From NCBI GenBank assembly GCA_016744725.1, contig JADGDW010000023.1, positions 1 to 27,564 on the forward strand: a stretch of DNA of 27,564 nt, given 5' to 3'. Shown here in pieces: positions 1 to 8,871 of the stretch; position 1 is the first letter of the stretch; every line of letters starts with the position of its first letter. The stretch is from Candidatus Albibeggiatoa sp. nov. BB20. Lineage in GTDB: Bacteria > Pseudomonadota > Gammaproteobacteria > Beggiatoales > Beggiatoaceae. Under the pieces are notes generated by a model. That model did no database searches, was not told the origin of the DNA, and saw only the letters and a program-made list of their open reading frames with translations. A program made the translations under genes and the position numbers.

Positions 1-988
1 GTCCAATACTAGTTCCCTTTATCGAACAGCTCCTAAGCTATCGATAAATGCTGCTTTCCAAATTGATTCAACTACTCAGAAAACAACTTTAAATTCACGA
101 GCTTTACCAAATCAAATAAAAGCAATTGGGGTAAATAGATTATTTGACTATAAACAGCTTCAAGGTCTTACTCGTGAAAATATTGGTGATGCTCGCATTT
201 TGCAGGAAAGACAAAAACTTGTTAATGCTGTAGATGGAAATATTACAACTGATATAAAACAATGGATAACGAATCGATATTTTATTGTCGAAAAAGATTG
301 GGCAAAAATTGAAAGGGAAAATTGGAATCAAGTTGTAAAATCATTACCTAAACTAGCACCAAAAGATACTGAGTTAGAGTTTTTATATGTCAAACGTGAT
401 TTTGAACCTGTTTTTAAATTAAATGGTAAAGAATGTTATTTAGATGAGCTTTCTAGTGGGTTTAAGTCTTTTTTAGTCATTATCTTTTCTATTGTTGATT
501 GGTGTGAAGGTATATATGAAGACGAAAATGCTTTATTGGAGAATGTACAAGGTACAGTTTTAATTGATGAAATAGACGCTCATTTACATCCTAAATGGCA
601 AATGACCATTATTCGTACTTTAAAAGATTTATTCCCAAAATTGCAATTTATTGTCACAACCCATTCACCGCATGTTATTGCCTCCGCAGAAGCTAATGAA
701 ATTATCCGTATTCCTCAGCATAATGGCACGGTAGAATTAAAGCCAGATGCACAATCATATCAAGGTTGGCAACTCGATTTTATTCTGCAAGATGTCATGA
801 ATATGAGTAACTTATTTCAGGCAGATGTACAAACAAGCTTAGAAAACCTAAACAAAGCTTATGATGATAATGATTTAGAATCGTATGATAAATACTTAGA
901 TGAATTAGAACATTGTCTACACCCAAATGATTCTATTTTAAAAGTCTATCAATTGAAGAAAAGCAACCTTTTGTTGACTCAGCCATGA
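1..988 (+). CDS. ptuA: AAA ATPase of a Septu-type defence pair (PtuA-like), 5' truncated by the window edge
   Basis: The frame is open from base 2, so the start and the Walker A loop lie upstream of the window; the TTG at 200 is internal. The visible 328 residues hold an ABC-like signature (ELSSGFKS, near bases 449-472), a Walker B strand (VLIDEIDAHLHP, near 559-594) with its D-loop, and a switch histidine in TTHSPH (near 657-674). This is the C-terminal half of an SMC/Rad50-like AAA ATPase of the OLD/PtuA kind. The stop overlaps the next start as ATGA, and that neighbour is an HNH nuclease, the arrangement of Septu. In Septu the ATPase and nuclease form a complex that restricts phage, and the same pair serves as effector in some retrons, so a retron upstream cannot be excluded. 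The ATPase fold is clear; the PtuA name rests largely on the neighbour. Confidence 0.8.
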   Translation, partial: SNTSSLYRTAPKLSINAAFQIDSTTQKTTLNSRALPNQIKAIGVNRLFDYKQLQGLTRENIGDARILQERQKLVNAVDGNITTDIKQWITNRYFIVEKDWAKIERENWNQVVKSLPKLAPKDTELEFLYVKRDFEPVFKLNGKECYLDELSSGFKSFLVIIFSIVDWCEGIYEDENALLENVQGTVLIDEIDAHLHPKWQMTIIRTLKDLFPKLQFIVTTHSPHVIASAEANEIIRIPQHNGTVELKPDAQSYQGWQLDFILQDVMNMSNLFQADVQTSLENLNKAYDDNDLESYDKYLDELEHCLHPNDSILKVYQLKKSNLLLTQP

Positions 989-1761
989 TAAAAATCACAA
1001 GAACACCTGAACCTGATATTCTCAAACAGAATAAGCAACAATGGACACAAACATTAGTCGATTTGATAGATGAACATGGTAGTTATGCCAACATTCCCAA
1101 TAATGAGAAGAATAATGCAATTCAACACTATCGGCATGAAGAAATAAAACAGGATATTCAAGCATTTTCTTATGATAAATGTGTCTATTGTGAATCTAAA
1201 ATCAGTCATGTTGCCTCATCCCATATTGAACATTTCTATCCTAAATCACTTTATCCTCAAGGTACATTTGACTGGGAAAATCTATTTTTAGCCTGTCCAA
1301 GTTGTAACCAAAGCAAAGGCAATTTTGATACAAAGCAAAACCTTATTGTCAATCCAGCAAAAGACAATCCTGAAGATTTCTTTATTTACCGTGATTTAAT
1401 GCTAGAACCAATACCTGATAGCCCTGATAAACAAAAAAGCCAACAAACAATCACAGCCTGTGATTTAAACAGAGTTGTTTTAGTTAGACAAACTGCTGAG
1501 ATATATTGCCAACTACTGGATAATAAAGAAAGACTATCAGAAAGTTTAAGTGAATATTTTGAATTAAAAAAAGACTTTGCAAAAGAAAAACGTTTGCTAA
1601 GAATTAGAAATGCTGTCGATAATTTACGATTACTTGCACAAGATCAAGAAAGTTACGCAGGATTTGTACGTTACTTCATTTATAAAAGTAAACATGGCGA
1701 ACCGATTCGAAAAGCAATTGAATTGATTAAGAGCAATGATGCTCAAAATGACTTTATTTAA
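985..1761 (+). CDS. ptuB: HNH endonuclease of the Septu/retron type (PtuB-like, TIGR02646 family)
   Basis: A 258-residue protein with a zinc-structured HNH core in order: CVYC (C66, C69), HIEHFYPKS (H80, H83), a W-x-N-L element near 97-100, and CPSCNQSKGN (C104, C107, N113). This matches HNH nucleases paired with PtuA-like ATPases, and is the presumed DNA-cutting subunit. The remaining 140 residues are helical, charged and without a motif I recognise. The ATG at 985 sits inside the ATPase stop (4-base overlap), so the two are translationally coupled and probably made in fixed ratio. A hairpin at 1767-1790 follows the stop closely, with a stronger terminator at 1940. The HNH assignment is confident; the anti-phage role is inferred from the pair. 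Confidence 0.85.
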   Translation: MIKITRTPEPDILKQNKQQWTQTLVDLIDEHGSYANIPNNEKNNAIQHYRHEEIKQDIQAFSYDKCVYCESKISHVASSHIEHFYPKSLYPQGTFDWENLFLACPSCNQSKGNFDTKQNLIVNPAKDNPEDFFIYRDLMLEPIPDSPDKQKSQQTITACDLNRVVLVRQTAEIYCQLLDNKERLSESLSEYFELKKDFAKEKRLLRIRNAVDNLRLLAQDQESYAGFVRYFIYKSKHGEPIRKAIELIKSNDAQNDFI

Positions 1762-2087
1762 CCAAAACTTCTAACAACATGTTGTGAAGTGGCTCTATAA
1801 TCTATTGACACCATAAATTTTTAGCTCGTTATCAAATTCTGAGGCTGCTTTCTTCACTTCTTTTACAGCCTCTCAGCGTAGTAACAAACTAAATTCCTGT
1901 AAAGTAACTCGTTTCTAATTTCCTTTTGAAGTTGATAATAAGCGGTACTTGGACTTGATCTGAGTGCCGCTTTTTTTATTTTAATAATGTTGTTTCTTGA
2001 CCACAAAGTCGGCGAATTATTTGCACGTCAATGGACATTAGTTATAAAAATTGTCAAAATCATAAAATAAATAACAGGATATAAAGC
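1762..2087. other. Intergenic region after the defence pair, with a hairpin, a terminator and two coding-like scraps
   Basis: This holds a strong hairpin at 1767-1790 (arms ACTTC/GAAGT around the palindrome ACAACATGTTGT, with a TA bulge) and the intrinsic terminator at 1940-1984. Two short frames look protein-like but have no visible ribosome-binding site. The first, on the minus strand, is 26 codons (1872 down to the stop at 1795-1797), starts directly after a stop, and is lysine/glutamate rich (includes EAVKEVKKAASEFDNEL). The second, on the plus strand at 1987-2070, is 27 codons and includes LDHKVGELFARQWTLV. Either may be a remnant of an older gene. I do not call them genes. Confidence 0.4.
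1940..1984 (+). terminator. Rho-independent terminator
   Basis: The arms AAGCGGTACT (1940-1949) and AGTGCCGCTT (1963-1972) pair with one G-T wobble around a 13-base loop. A run of T follows directly (1971-1977, then ATTTT). It would end plus-strand transcription from the nuclease gene before cpdA. Confidence 0.8.
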
Positions 2088-2828
2088 ATGTTACGCATTG
2101 TCCAGCTCACCGACATTCACATTGATACGCCAGAAAAACCCTATTATGATATTGATGTCAAAGGTAAATTTATTAGAGCTTTAGAACAAATAACAACTTA
2201 TGCAGACATAGATTTATTAGTCATTTCAGGTGATTTGGCGGCACATTATGGTGAAATAGAATCTTATCAATGGGTGGCAAAACAATTAAGTCGTTTGGAT
2301 ATACCCTACATTGTAATGGCAGGTAATCATGATGATATAAATAATATGCAACAAGTCTTTGATATAGATGAAAATAGTATTTACGATGGGATGCTATATT
2401 TTAGAAGAGAAGTGAAAGGGTTTCCCTTATTATTTTTAGATACCGCCAGTTATGTATTGTCACAAATCCAATTAGATTGGTTAAAACAACAACCTCAAAT
2501 ACCCAGTTTATTATTTATGCACCATCCGCCTATTTTCTGCAATTGTACTTATATGGATGCTAAATACCCATTACAAAACCAGGACGAGGTTTGGCCTCAA
2601 TTGATTCAACTACATCATATTGAACATATTTTTTGCGGACATTACCACACGGCACGTACCATCTACAAAGACCAAAAAGCGATTCATATCACTCCTTCCA
2701 GCATGATGCAAATTGCAACCCGTACACAACATTTTGCTACTGCGAATTATCACCCCGGTTGGCGCATTATTGAATGGGATGGCAAGCAACTCAACACTTT
2801 TGTTGAATATGCAGGCGTGATGGTGTAA
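2088..2828 (+). CDS. cpdA: Metallophosphoesterase, CpdA-like 3',5'-cyclic AMP phosphodiesterase
   Basis: A 246-residue cytoplasmic calcineurin-like phosphoesterase. All metal-binding blocks are in order: LTDIHID (D9, H11), ISGDLAAH (D49), MAGNHDD (N80, H81), FMHHPP (H145) and CGHYHTAR (H185, H187). This is the class III cyclic nucleotide phosphodiesterase pattern, and the length matches CpdA (about 250-275). CpdA hydrolyses cAMP to AMP and so damps CRP signalling. The start is preceded by ACAGGATATAAAGC, a reasonable ribosome-binding site. The gene stands alone, between an upstream terminator and a convergent gene. Other substrates within the family cannot be ruled out from sequence alone, because the fold is shared by many phosphodiesterases. 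Confidence 0.82.
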   Translation: MLRIVQLTDIHIDTPEKPYYDIDVKGKFIRALEQITTYADIDLLVISGDLAAHYGEIESYQWVAKQLSRLDIPYIVMAGNHDDINNMQQVFDIDENSIYDGMLYFRREVKGFPLLFLDTASYVLSQIQLDWLKQQPQIPSLLFMHHPPIFCNCTYMDAKYPLQNQDEVWPQLIQLHHIEHIFCGHYHTARTIYKDQKAIHITPSSMMQIATRTQHFATANYHPGWRIIEWDGKQLNTFVEYAGVMV

Positions 2829-2864
2829 AGCCTTATCTCTAAAGGTGAGCAAGCTCTACTTGGA

Positions 2865-3944
2865 CTATTCAACCAAAAAATAACGAACGGCGGCAATCAC
2901 TTTTTCACTAGGCAACTCGGTTAAACAGCGGCTTTCGCTCATACGATGTCGTTCACAGCCTTCTTGATGACAAGGAATACAATCTGCTTGACCTTGTAGT
3001 AAATAAATATTATTCACTTGTTGTGAGCCCGTTGCTTGAAATGGAGTATCTTGAGAATCATAATTAGATGGGAAAGGTGCCCATTTGACAGGATTGGTAG
3101 GGCCAAATAAGGCAATAGTGGGAATTGAAGTTGCCGCAGCAAGATGAGTCACAGCAGTATCAGGGCCTACATAAACTTTTCCATATTTCAATAACGTCGT
3201 AATATGCTTAAATACCAATTTTCCTGCTAGATTAATGACATGTTGTGGTTTATCCGCTAATACTTGCTGAATATAATCCAGTTCTTCAGAGCCATCACTG
3301 CCTGTGATAATCACTTTTAAGCCTAATTGCCCTAGCTCATGAATTAATGCTTGCCAACCTGAAATTGTCCAATATTTATATTTCCATCGTGGTACTAAAT
3401 GTAGCACCGCATAATCCGTTTTTTCCAAATTAAAATCAAGCACTTGTTGCAATATATCATCTTGGGCTTGAGGCGGCACAACCTTATAGCTTCTTGGAAT
3501 TTCTAACAAATCTACTAATTGTAAATTTTGTAACACGGTATGCTGATTTTTATCATCAAATATAGTCCAATACTGGGCAATCCAATATTTCCAACCTTCT
3601 TGTAAACGATACTCAGGTACAACATTCACTCGACGCGAAGCCGCTAGCCAAGCATATAAACTGGGTTTATCGCCCGTCTGGGTACTAATAGCTAAATCAT
3701 AACGACGGAAAATACTTTGTACAAATTGTTTATGTTGTTGAAAATTTGGTTTTTCTGGAATTTCTAATAAGTGATTTATATCTGGATTGCCATCTAACAT
3801 GCCACCTTTATTTTCAAATACAATGACATCGATTTCAGCATCGGGATAGGCTTGGCGCAAGCTATTAAGCAAAGGTGTAACCAACAATACATCACCGATT
3901 TGGCGCATAGAAATGACAACAATTTTATTGGCAGGGAATTTCAT
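2865..3944 (-). CDS. Glycosyltransferase family 9, ADP-heptose:LPS heptosyltransferase type (WaaQ/heptosyltransferase III-like)
   Basis: A 359-residue GT-B protein. The N-terminal donor fold begins VVISMRQIGDVLLVTPLLNS (residues 9-28). The C-terminal half has the GT9 signature VGPDTAVTHLAA (259-270) followed by LFGPTNPVKWAP (279-290). A late cysteine cluster (C322, C325, C330, C340) resembles heptosyltransferase III relatives. Its expected role is adding heptose or a related sugar to lipopolysaccharide core at the inner face of the cytoplasmic membrane. Its ATG overlaps the stop of the upstream TPR-glycosyltransferase by 4 bases (3941-3944), so the two are coupled and probably act on the same glycan. 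The exact acceptor cannot be read from sequence. Confidence 0.85.
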   Translation of the reverse strand: MKFPANKIVVISMRQIGDVLLVTPLLNSLRQAYPDAEIDVIVFENKGGMLDGNPDINHLLEIPEKPNFQQHKQFVQSIFRRYDLAISTQTGDKPSLYAWLAASRRVNVVPEYRLQEGWKYWIAQYWTIFDDKNQHTVLQNLQLVDLLEIPRSYKVVPPQAQDDILQQVLDFNLEKTDYAVLHLVPRWKYKYWTISGWQALIHELGQLGLKVIITGSDGSEELDYIQQVLADKPQHVINLAGKLVFKHITTLLKYGKVYVGPDTAVTHLAAATSIPTIALFGPTNPVKWAPFPSNYDSQDTPFQATGSQQVNNIYLLQGQADCIPCHQEGCERHRMSESRCLTELPSEKVIAAVRYFLVE

Positions 3945-5191
3945 ATCCAGTTGATACCTAGCACATGTTCAATATAGGATTTGACGTTATTATTATTGGT
4001 TTTAGTATCACCTTTAAAGTGCATGATAGATTTTTGCTTTAGTTGTTGAGGCGTGTATTCAATACCTTTAATCGGTGTGAAATTGTATTGTTCAGAAGGT
4101 AATAACGAAACTTTAATCTCATCGAGCTGAAGCTGTGCATGTTCAAGTTCTAGTATATCAACAATTTGAGGATTGATTAATATTCCTAGTGATAATTGAC
4201 CACCACGCCATGCCCGAATACCTTTAGGATAATAGCTCTTAACTGCGGCTTCTTGTTCAAGTTGGTAAAAACAATCGAGCAATTTATCATGAAAACGACG
4301 TGCACCCATGCCTTGCTTAGCGAAAATAACCCCTTCGTTATAAGGCATAATAGGATATAACCTAAAGGTGACTCCAATATCAAAATCATCGTTGAAAATG
4401 GTGCTAATATCTTGATTAAAAATAATATCAGCATCTATAAAAACCGTGTCTGCATTGAATTGGTCTGATTTCAGATATTCATGACGTAAGCGCATTCTTT
4501 CATACATAGGATGCTCTGAATTGACATCACAGCGCACCAGCTCATCAATTGCAGACATGCGGCTTTCATCAAAAATTGTTGCTTCATCTGTATATAAAAA
4601 TATTTTACCTTGTGGCATGAAATGTCGAGCAACATGGGCACTATTGTAAATAATACTTTTATAATCAGTTTTTTTGCCAAATGCAGGTGTTTTTTTAGAA
4701 TCTACATGAAAGTAAATAATATTAATCGGCTTATTATTCTGTTTTTGTTGTAATTTAAATCTATCAGGTTTATTTATGACCTTAAGTGCCTTCCGTTGGA
4801 TTGGGATATTTATTTTTGATATGGCTACTTCTTGCTGAGTTAATGTTAATTTTTGATGATGTTCTGTGTTCTCAGGGCATAGTTTGGTAGCTTTCTCATA
4901 ATAGAAAATCGCTTTATCAAATTGATTAAGTGCTCGATGGGCGTGGCCAAGATTAGCGCATAAATCACAATCATTGGGATTAATTGAATAAGCCTTATTG
5001 AGCAACTCAAAGCTGTGTACATACTGCTCTTGCAAAATAGCAATAATGCCCAAAATGCGCAAAATGGTTGGATGGTTTGGCAATACACTGAATAACTGCA
5101 AACCAGCTTGTTTTGCTTGCTCTATCTGACCTGATTGATATTTTTGAATAAAAACCTGAAAAGCATGCTCAATTTGTTGTTTAGTTGGCAT
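3941..5191 (-). CDS. TPR-repeat protein fused to a GT-A glycosyltransferase domain
   Basis: I start this at the ATG at 5191 (416 residues), which has GGGT upstream; a TTG start five codons earlier at 5206 is possible but has no ribosome-binding site. Residues 1-120 are about three tetratricopeptide repeats (for example the ANLGHAHRALNQFDKAIFYY stretch). A basic linker follows, then a nucleotide-sugar transferase fold from about 155: a strand ending FLYTD (198-202) and the DxD metal motif FIDADIIF (D253, D255). The C-terminus ends in a basic segment. The domain resembles GT8-like or putative nucleotide-diphospho-sugar transferases, but I do not recognise a characterised family. TPRs often anchor such enzymes to a partner. 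It is coupled to the downstream GT9 gene, which suggests a surface glycan role. Confidence 0.7.
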   Translation of the reverse strand: MPTKQQIEHAFQVFIQKYQSGQIEQAKQAGLQLFSVLPNHPTILRILGIIAILQEQYVHSFELLNKAYSINPNDCDLCANLGHAHRALNQFDKAIFYYEKATKLCPENTEHHQKLTLTQQEVAISKINIPIQRKALKVINKPDRFKLQQKQNNKPINIIYFHVDSKKTPAFGKKTDYKSIIYNSAHVARHFMPQGKIFLYTDEATIFDESRMSAIDELVRCDVNSEHPMYERMRLRHEYLKSDQFNADTVFIDADIIFNQDISTIFNDDFDIGVTFRLYPIMPYNEGVIFAKQGMGARRFHDKLLDCFYQLEQEAAVKSYYPKGIRAWRGGQLSLGILINPQIVDILELEHAQLQLDEIKVSLLPSEQYNFTPIKGIEYTPQQLKQKSIMHFKGDTKTNNNNVKSYIEHVLGINWI

Positions 5192-5285
5192 ATTTACCCG
5201 CTGCAAAAGAAATAGATTCTATGGCTTAAAAATGCTAAAAGTCAAATCAAATCCCAAAAGGCTTGCATGTTTCCAAAATCATGTA

Positions 5286-6317
5286 TCACAAACTATGTAT
5301 AAAGCGTTGGATGGCTTTAAGATAGGAATTTCGCCCCGGACTATATAAACGGGCATGACCTCCTTCAGGTATAAAAAATAGCTGTTTCGGTTGTTTAGCG
5401 GCTTTATACAGTTGTTCGCTCATATAATGTGGCACTAACTCATCTGCTGTACCATGTAAAAATAAAATAGGGGCTTGAATATGTTTGACTTTTTTCAAAG
5501 AATTGAATTTTTCGGTCAACATTAAGTTAACAGGTACATAATTCATCCAGCCTATTTGCCTAATCGTGTCAGCCATTGAAGTGAATGAACTCTGAATAAT
5601 CACGCCACCAACTTCTGGTTCTTGGGTTGCAAGATGAATGCTCACTGCGCCGCCCAGTGATTCACCATAAATAATAATATCTTTGGGGTCAATACCTTTA
5701 GTTTTAGTAAGATAGTTCCATGCTAATTTTGCATCATCATAGAACTGCTGTTCTTTAGGATAACGACCTTTACTTTTACCATAACCTCGATAGTCACAGG
5801 TGAAAATAGAAAAGCCCAGTTGGCGAAATCCTTTCATACGGTTTAAATAACTGCCTTTGTTATACCCTGCTCCCGTAAAATATAAAATGGTTTTAGGTTG
5901 TTTTAAAATATTAGCAGGTTCTTCAGGCAAAATAATATGCTGATGGGTATTTGGATTGGGGGCAGGAATATGCCAACAATGCAGATAATCCGCTGTATTT
6001 TTTACAGAGATATTCACATCTTTATAAGGCATATTAAATAAAGGATGTTTAGGAGATAAATTGAACAAGGGTGTTGGACTATAAATAAACTGACGTTGCC
6101 CAAGAAACACAACAAGACAAAAGATTAAATAGCTTGTTCCACTACCTATGCTCAGATAGGTTAATAATCGAGGTAACATCAGCATGAGTAGAGGGTTTCT
6201 AGTGAATAATATTAGGCTGAAAGTCTGTCGTATTTTTGTATGGATTGCAAGTTGTTTGCGTTGAAAAATGTGGTGGGAAAAGAGCTGCCAACCAAAGCCA
6301 GCAACTCTCCAAATCAT
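5286..6317 (-). CDS. Membrane-anchored alpha/beta hydrolase (BEM46/ABHD13-like)
   Basis: An N-terminal hydrophobic segment (residues about 48-72) is followed by an alpha/beta-hydrolase domain. The catalytic triad is visible: Ser220 in the nucleophile elbow YGESLGGA, Asp292 in LHGTADELVP and His321 in EGGHARLY. The strand FSIFTCDYRGYGKSKG (169-184) is typical of BEM46/ABHD13 relatives. The usual oxyanion HG motif is changed to YFTGAGYNKG. Substrate unknown; an ester or thioester at the membrane is likely. The ATG at 6317 lies two bases after the mrp stop and has no clear ribosome-binding site. Met45 (base 6185), just before the membrane segment, is an alternative start giving a more usual length. 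Probably cotranscribed with mrp. Confidence 0.75.
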   Translation of the reverse strand: MIWRVAGFGWQLFSHHIFQRKQLAIHTKIRQTFSLILFTRNPLLMLMLPRLLTYLSIGSGTSYLIFCLVVFLGQRQFIYSPTPLFNLSPKHPLFNMPYKDVNISVKNTADYLHCWHIPAPNPNTHQHIILPEEPANILKQPKTILYFTGAGYNKGSYLNRMKGFRQLGFSIFTCDYRGYGKSKGRYPKEQQFYDDAKLAWNYLTKTKGIDPKDIIIYGESLGGAVSIHLATQEPEVGGVIIQSSFTSMADTIRQIGWMNYVPVNLMLTEKFNSLKKVKHIQAPILFLHGTADELVPHYMSEQLYKAAKQPKQLFFIPEGGHARLYSPGRNSYLKAIQRFIHSL

Positions 6318-6319
6318 GA

Positions 6320-7408
6320 TTATTTATTTTCGATTTTAATTGTAGGGAATTTGGCTGCGTAATTCTTCGATTGTAAAGATAATTTTGCACCCACGCCACG
6401 TGCAATTTCACGATATATTTCACCAATACGGCTATCAGGATCAGCAATGACCGATGGGTTTCCACTATCCGCATTTTTACGAATCTGGGTATCTAATGGC
6501 AATGATCCCAGCAAACTGACACCACTTTCTTCTGCCATTTTCAGGCCGCCACCTTCACCAAAAATATGTTCTTCATGACCACAGTTACTACAAATATGGA
6601 TGCTCATGTTTTCAACCACACCTAATACAGGCACGTTGACTTTTTCAAACATTTTCAGACCTTTACGTGCATCTAATAATGCAATATCTTGAGGGGTCGT
6701 TACAATAACCGCGCCACTAACAGGAATTTTTTGTGCCAAAGTGAGTTGGGTGTCACCTGTACCGGGTGGTAAATCAATCACTAAATAATCTAAATTACTC
6801 CATAATGTATCGCGTAACAATTGCTCTAAAGCCTGTGTCACCATAGGCCCACGCCAAATCATCGGGGTTTCTTCTTCGATCATGTAACCGATAGACATTG
6901 ATTGCAAACCATGTCCCATGACAGGATTTAAATGTGTACCGTCTGCAGCAGGTTGCGGTTTTTCATTCACACCCAACATTCTAGGCTGGCTAGGTCCGTA
7001 AATATCTGCATCCAATAAACCAACATTTGCGCCTTCAGCTTGTAGAGCCAATGCCAAGTTAACCGCTGTGGTTGACTTACCAACACCGCCTTTACCAGAT
7101 GCCACTGCAATAATATTTTTCACACCTTCAATCGGCTTTACACCTTGTTGTACCGAATGAGAGATAACTTTATTAATAATACTCACATTAACGGTTTCAA
7201 TACCATCAACGGTTTTAACACATTTGCTGAGTTCATCCGCTAAAGTCTGATTATAACCTGCAGTTGGATAGCCAAACTTCACCTCAATAGAGACTTGGCT
7301 GCCTTCGATTTTAATCTCTTTTACCGCATTGGCTGTAACTAAATCTTTACCTAAATAAGGGTCTGTGTAAGCTTTTAGAGCCGTTTCTATTTGTTGCTTA
7401 TCAGCCAT
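6320..7408 (-). CDS. mrp: Iron-sulfur cluster carrier protein Mrp/ApbC
   Basis: A 362-residue ParA-like P-loop ATPase. An N-terminal MIP18/DUF59 domain (about 1-85) precedes the deviant Walker A VASGKGGVGKST (102-113), the switch DADIYGPSQPRML (133-145), the Walker B region YLVIDLPPGTGDT (208-220) and the cluster-binding pair C273-x-x-C276 in CSNCGHEE. Mrp/ApbC binds a 4Fe-4S cluster and delivers it to apoproteins in the cytoplasm. The start is clear, with GGAGGA eight bases upstream of the ATG. First gene of a possible minus-strand operon with the hydrolase and two glycosyltransferase genes. In many gammaproteobacteria mrp is near metG, which is not seen here. Confidence 0.95.
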   Translation of the reverse strand: MADKQQIETALKAYTDPYLGKDLVTANAVKEIKIEGSQVSIEVKFGYPTAGYNQTLADELSKCVKTVDGIETVNVSIINKVISHSVQQGVKPIEGVKNIIAVASGKGGVGKSTTAVNLALALQAEGANVGLLDADIYGPSQPRMLGVNEKPQPAADGTHLNPVMGHGLQSMSIGYMIEEETPMIWRGPMVTQALEQLLRDTLWSNLDYLVIDLPPGTGDTQLTLAQKIPVSGAVIVTTPQDIALLDARKGLKMFEKVNVPVLGVVENMSIHICSNCGHEEHIFGEGGGLKMAEESGVSLLGSLPLDTQIRKNADSGNPSVIADPDSRIGEIYREIARGVGAKLSLQSKNYAAKFPTIKIENK

Positions 7409-7686
7409 GCAATATCCTCCAGTGGTTAATGGTGATGGGGTTTCACTAAAGCTAACTAATTTGGGATAAATAAGTAAAATTCAATATACTTAAATATGTT
7501 TAGAACATGACAAACTCTATTCATAAACTGACTTTAGGTTGAAGTACAAGCCGATCATTCATTTTCTGGTGTCATACTATTTCGGACATATTATGATAAT
7601 AATGAATAATTCAATTAAGATAATACGCCTTTTTTGATGACGACATTGTACAATAGAGGTTTATTCTGCTTGTTGGAGTGGTTTTC

Positions 7687-8871
7687 GTGAGTGATGATTT
7701 TTTACCGTTTGCAAAGCCTTGTATTGGTGAAGAAGAAATTAACGAAGTTGTAGATACATTGCGTTCAGGTTGGTTAACCTCTGGGCCCAAAACTAAGCAA
7801 TTTGAGCAAGCCTTTGTTGATTATTTTCAAGTCCCTTATGCGTTGGCAGTTAACTCATGTACGGCTGGATTGCATTTAGCTCTTGAAGCAATAGGCATTC
7901 AAGCGGGTGATAAAATTATTACTACACCCTATACGTTTACTGCAACGGCGGAAGTGATGCGCTATTTAGGGGCTGACCCTGTTTTCGTTGATATTGACAG
8001 ACACACATTTAATATAGATGTGAATCAGCTAGAAGCGGTTTTAAAAGCTGAACCCAATATCAAAGCGATTATACCCGTACATTTTGCAGGTCAGGCCTGT
8101 GATATGGATGTGATTTTAGATTTAGCCCAGCAATATGGATTAAAAGTGATTGAAGATGCAGCCCATGCACTGCCCAGCACTTATAAAAATCGTAAAGTGG
8201 GTACGTTAGGTGATATTACCGTTTATAGCTTTTACGTCACCAAACCTGTTGCTACGGGTGAAGGCGGGATGATTGTGACATCTAACCCAGAATATGCACA
8301 ACGCATTAACACCATGCGCTTACATGGCATTAACCGTGATGTTTTTGACCGCAGTCAATCATCACAGCCAAGTTGGTATTATGAAATTGTCGCTCCAGGT
8401 TTCAAATACAATATGAGTGACATCATGGCCGCGATTGGGATTCATCAATTTGCCAAAATGGAGCTATTTGCTCAACAACGAGAAGCCATTGCACGCCAAT
8501 ATTCACACGGGCTGATCGGTTTGCCACTTAAAACGCCCGAACGACAATATCCTTGTGACAGCCAACACGCTTGGCATTTATATGTTTTGCAATTAGATTT
8601 AGAAAAATTATCTATTAATCGTAATGAATTTATTGAGCAATTGGCGCAGCATGGTGTCGGTGCAAGTGTGCATTTCATTCCATTGCATCTTCAGCCATAT
8701 TGGCAACAGCGTTACCAGTTTCAGCCTCAAGATTTTCCTATTGCTTTGGATGCTTATCAACGGGCAGTAAGCTTGCCAATTTATCCAAGCATGAATGAGG
8801 ATGATGTGAATAAGGTCATTACTGTGGTGAAAACAATTTGTCATCATTTCACTGTAAAAAATAATCCGTAG
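7687..8871 (+). CDS. DegT/DnrJ/EryC1/StrS (ArnB-type) PLP-dependent sugar aminotransferase
   Basis: I start at the GTG at 7687 (394 residues), eight bases after the ribosome-binding site TTGGAG; the GTG at 7678 overlaps that site. Landmarks: the N-terminal PFAKPCIGEEE, VNSCTAGLHLAL for cofactor phosphate binding, Asp157 in EDAAHALPS, and the PLP lysine K186 in YVTKPVATGEGGM. This family transaminates nucleotide-linked keto-sugars with glutamate, making amino sugars for LPS, capsule or glycoproteins; the nearest well-known relative is ArnB (UDP-4-amino-4-deoxy-L-arabinose). No other amino-sugar genes surround it, so the sugar cannot be named. It is divergent from mrp across a 278-base spacer. 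Confidence 0.88.
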   Translation: MSDDFLPFAKPCIGEEEINEVVDTLRSGWLTSGPKTKQFEQAFVDYFQVPYALAVNSCTAGLHLALEAIGIQAGDKIITTPYTFTATAEVMRYLGADPVFVDIDRHTFNIDVNQLEAVLKAEPNIKAIIPVHFAGQACDMDVILDLAQQYGLKVIEDAAHALPSTYKNRKVGTLGDITVYSFYVTKPVATGEGGMIVTSNPEYAQRINTMRLHGINRDVFDRSQSSQPSWYYEIVAPGFKYNMSDIMAAIGIHQFAKMELFAQQREAIARQYSHGLIGLPLKTPERQYPCDSQHAWHLYVLQLDLEKLSINRNEFIEQLAQHGVGASVHFIPLHLQPYWQQRYQFQPQDFPIALDAYQRAVSLPIYPSMNEDDVNKVITVVKTICHHFTVKNNP

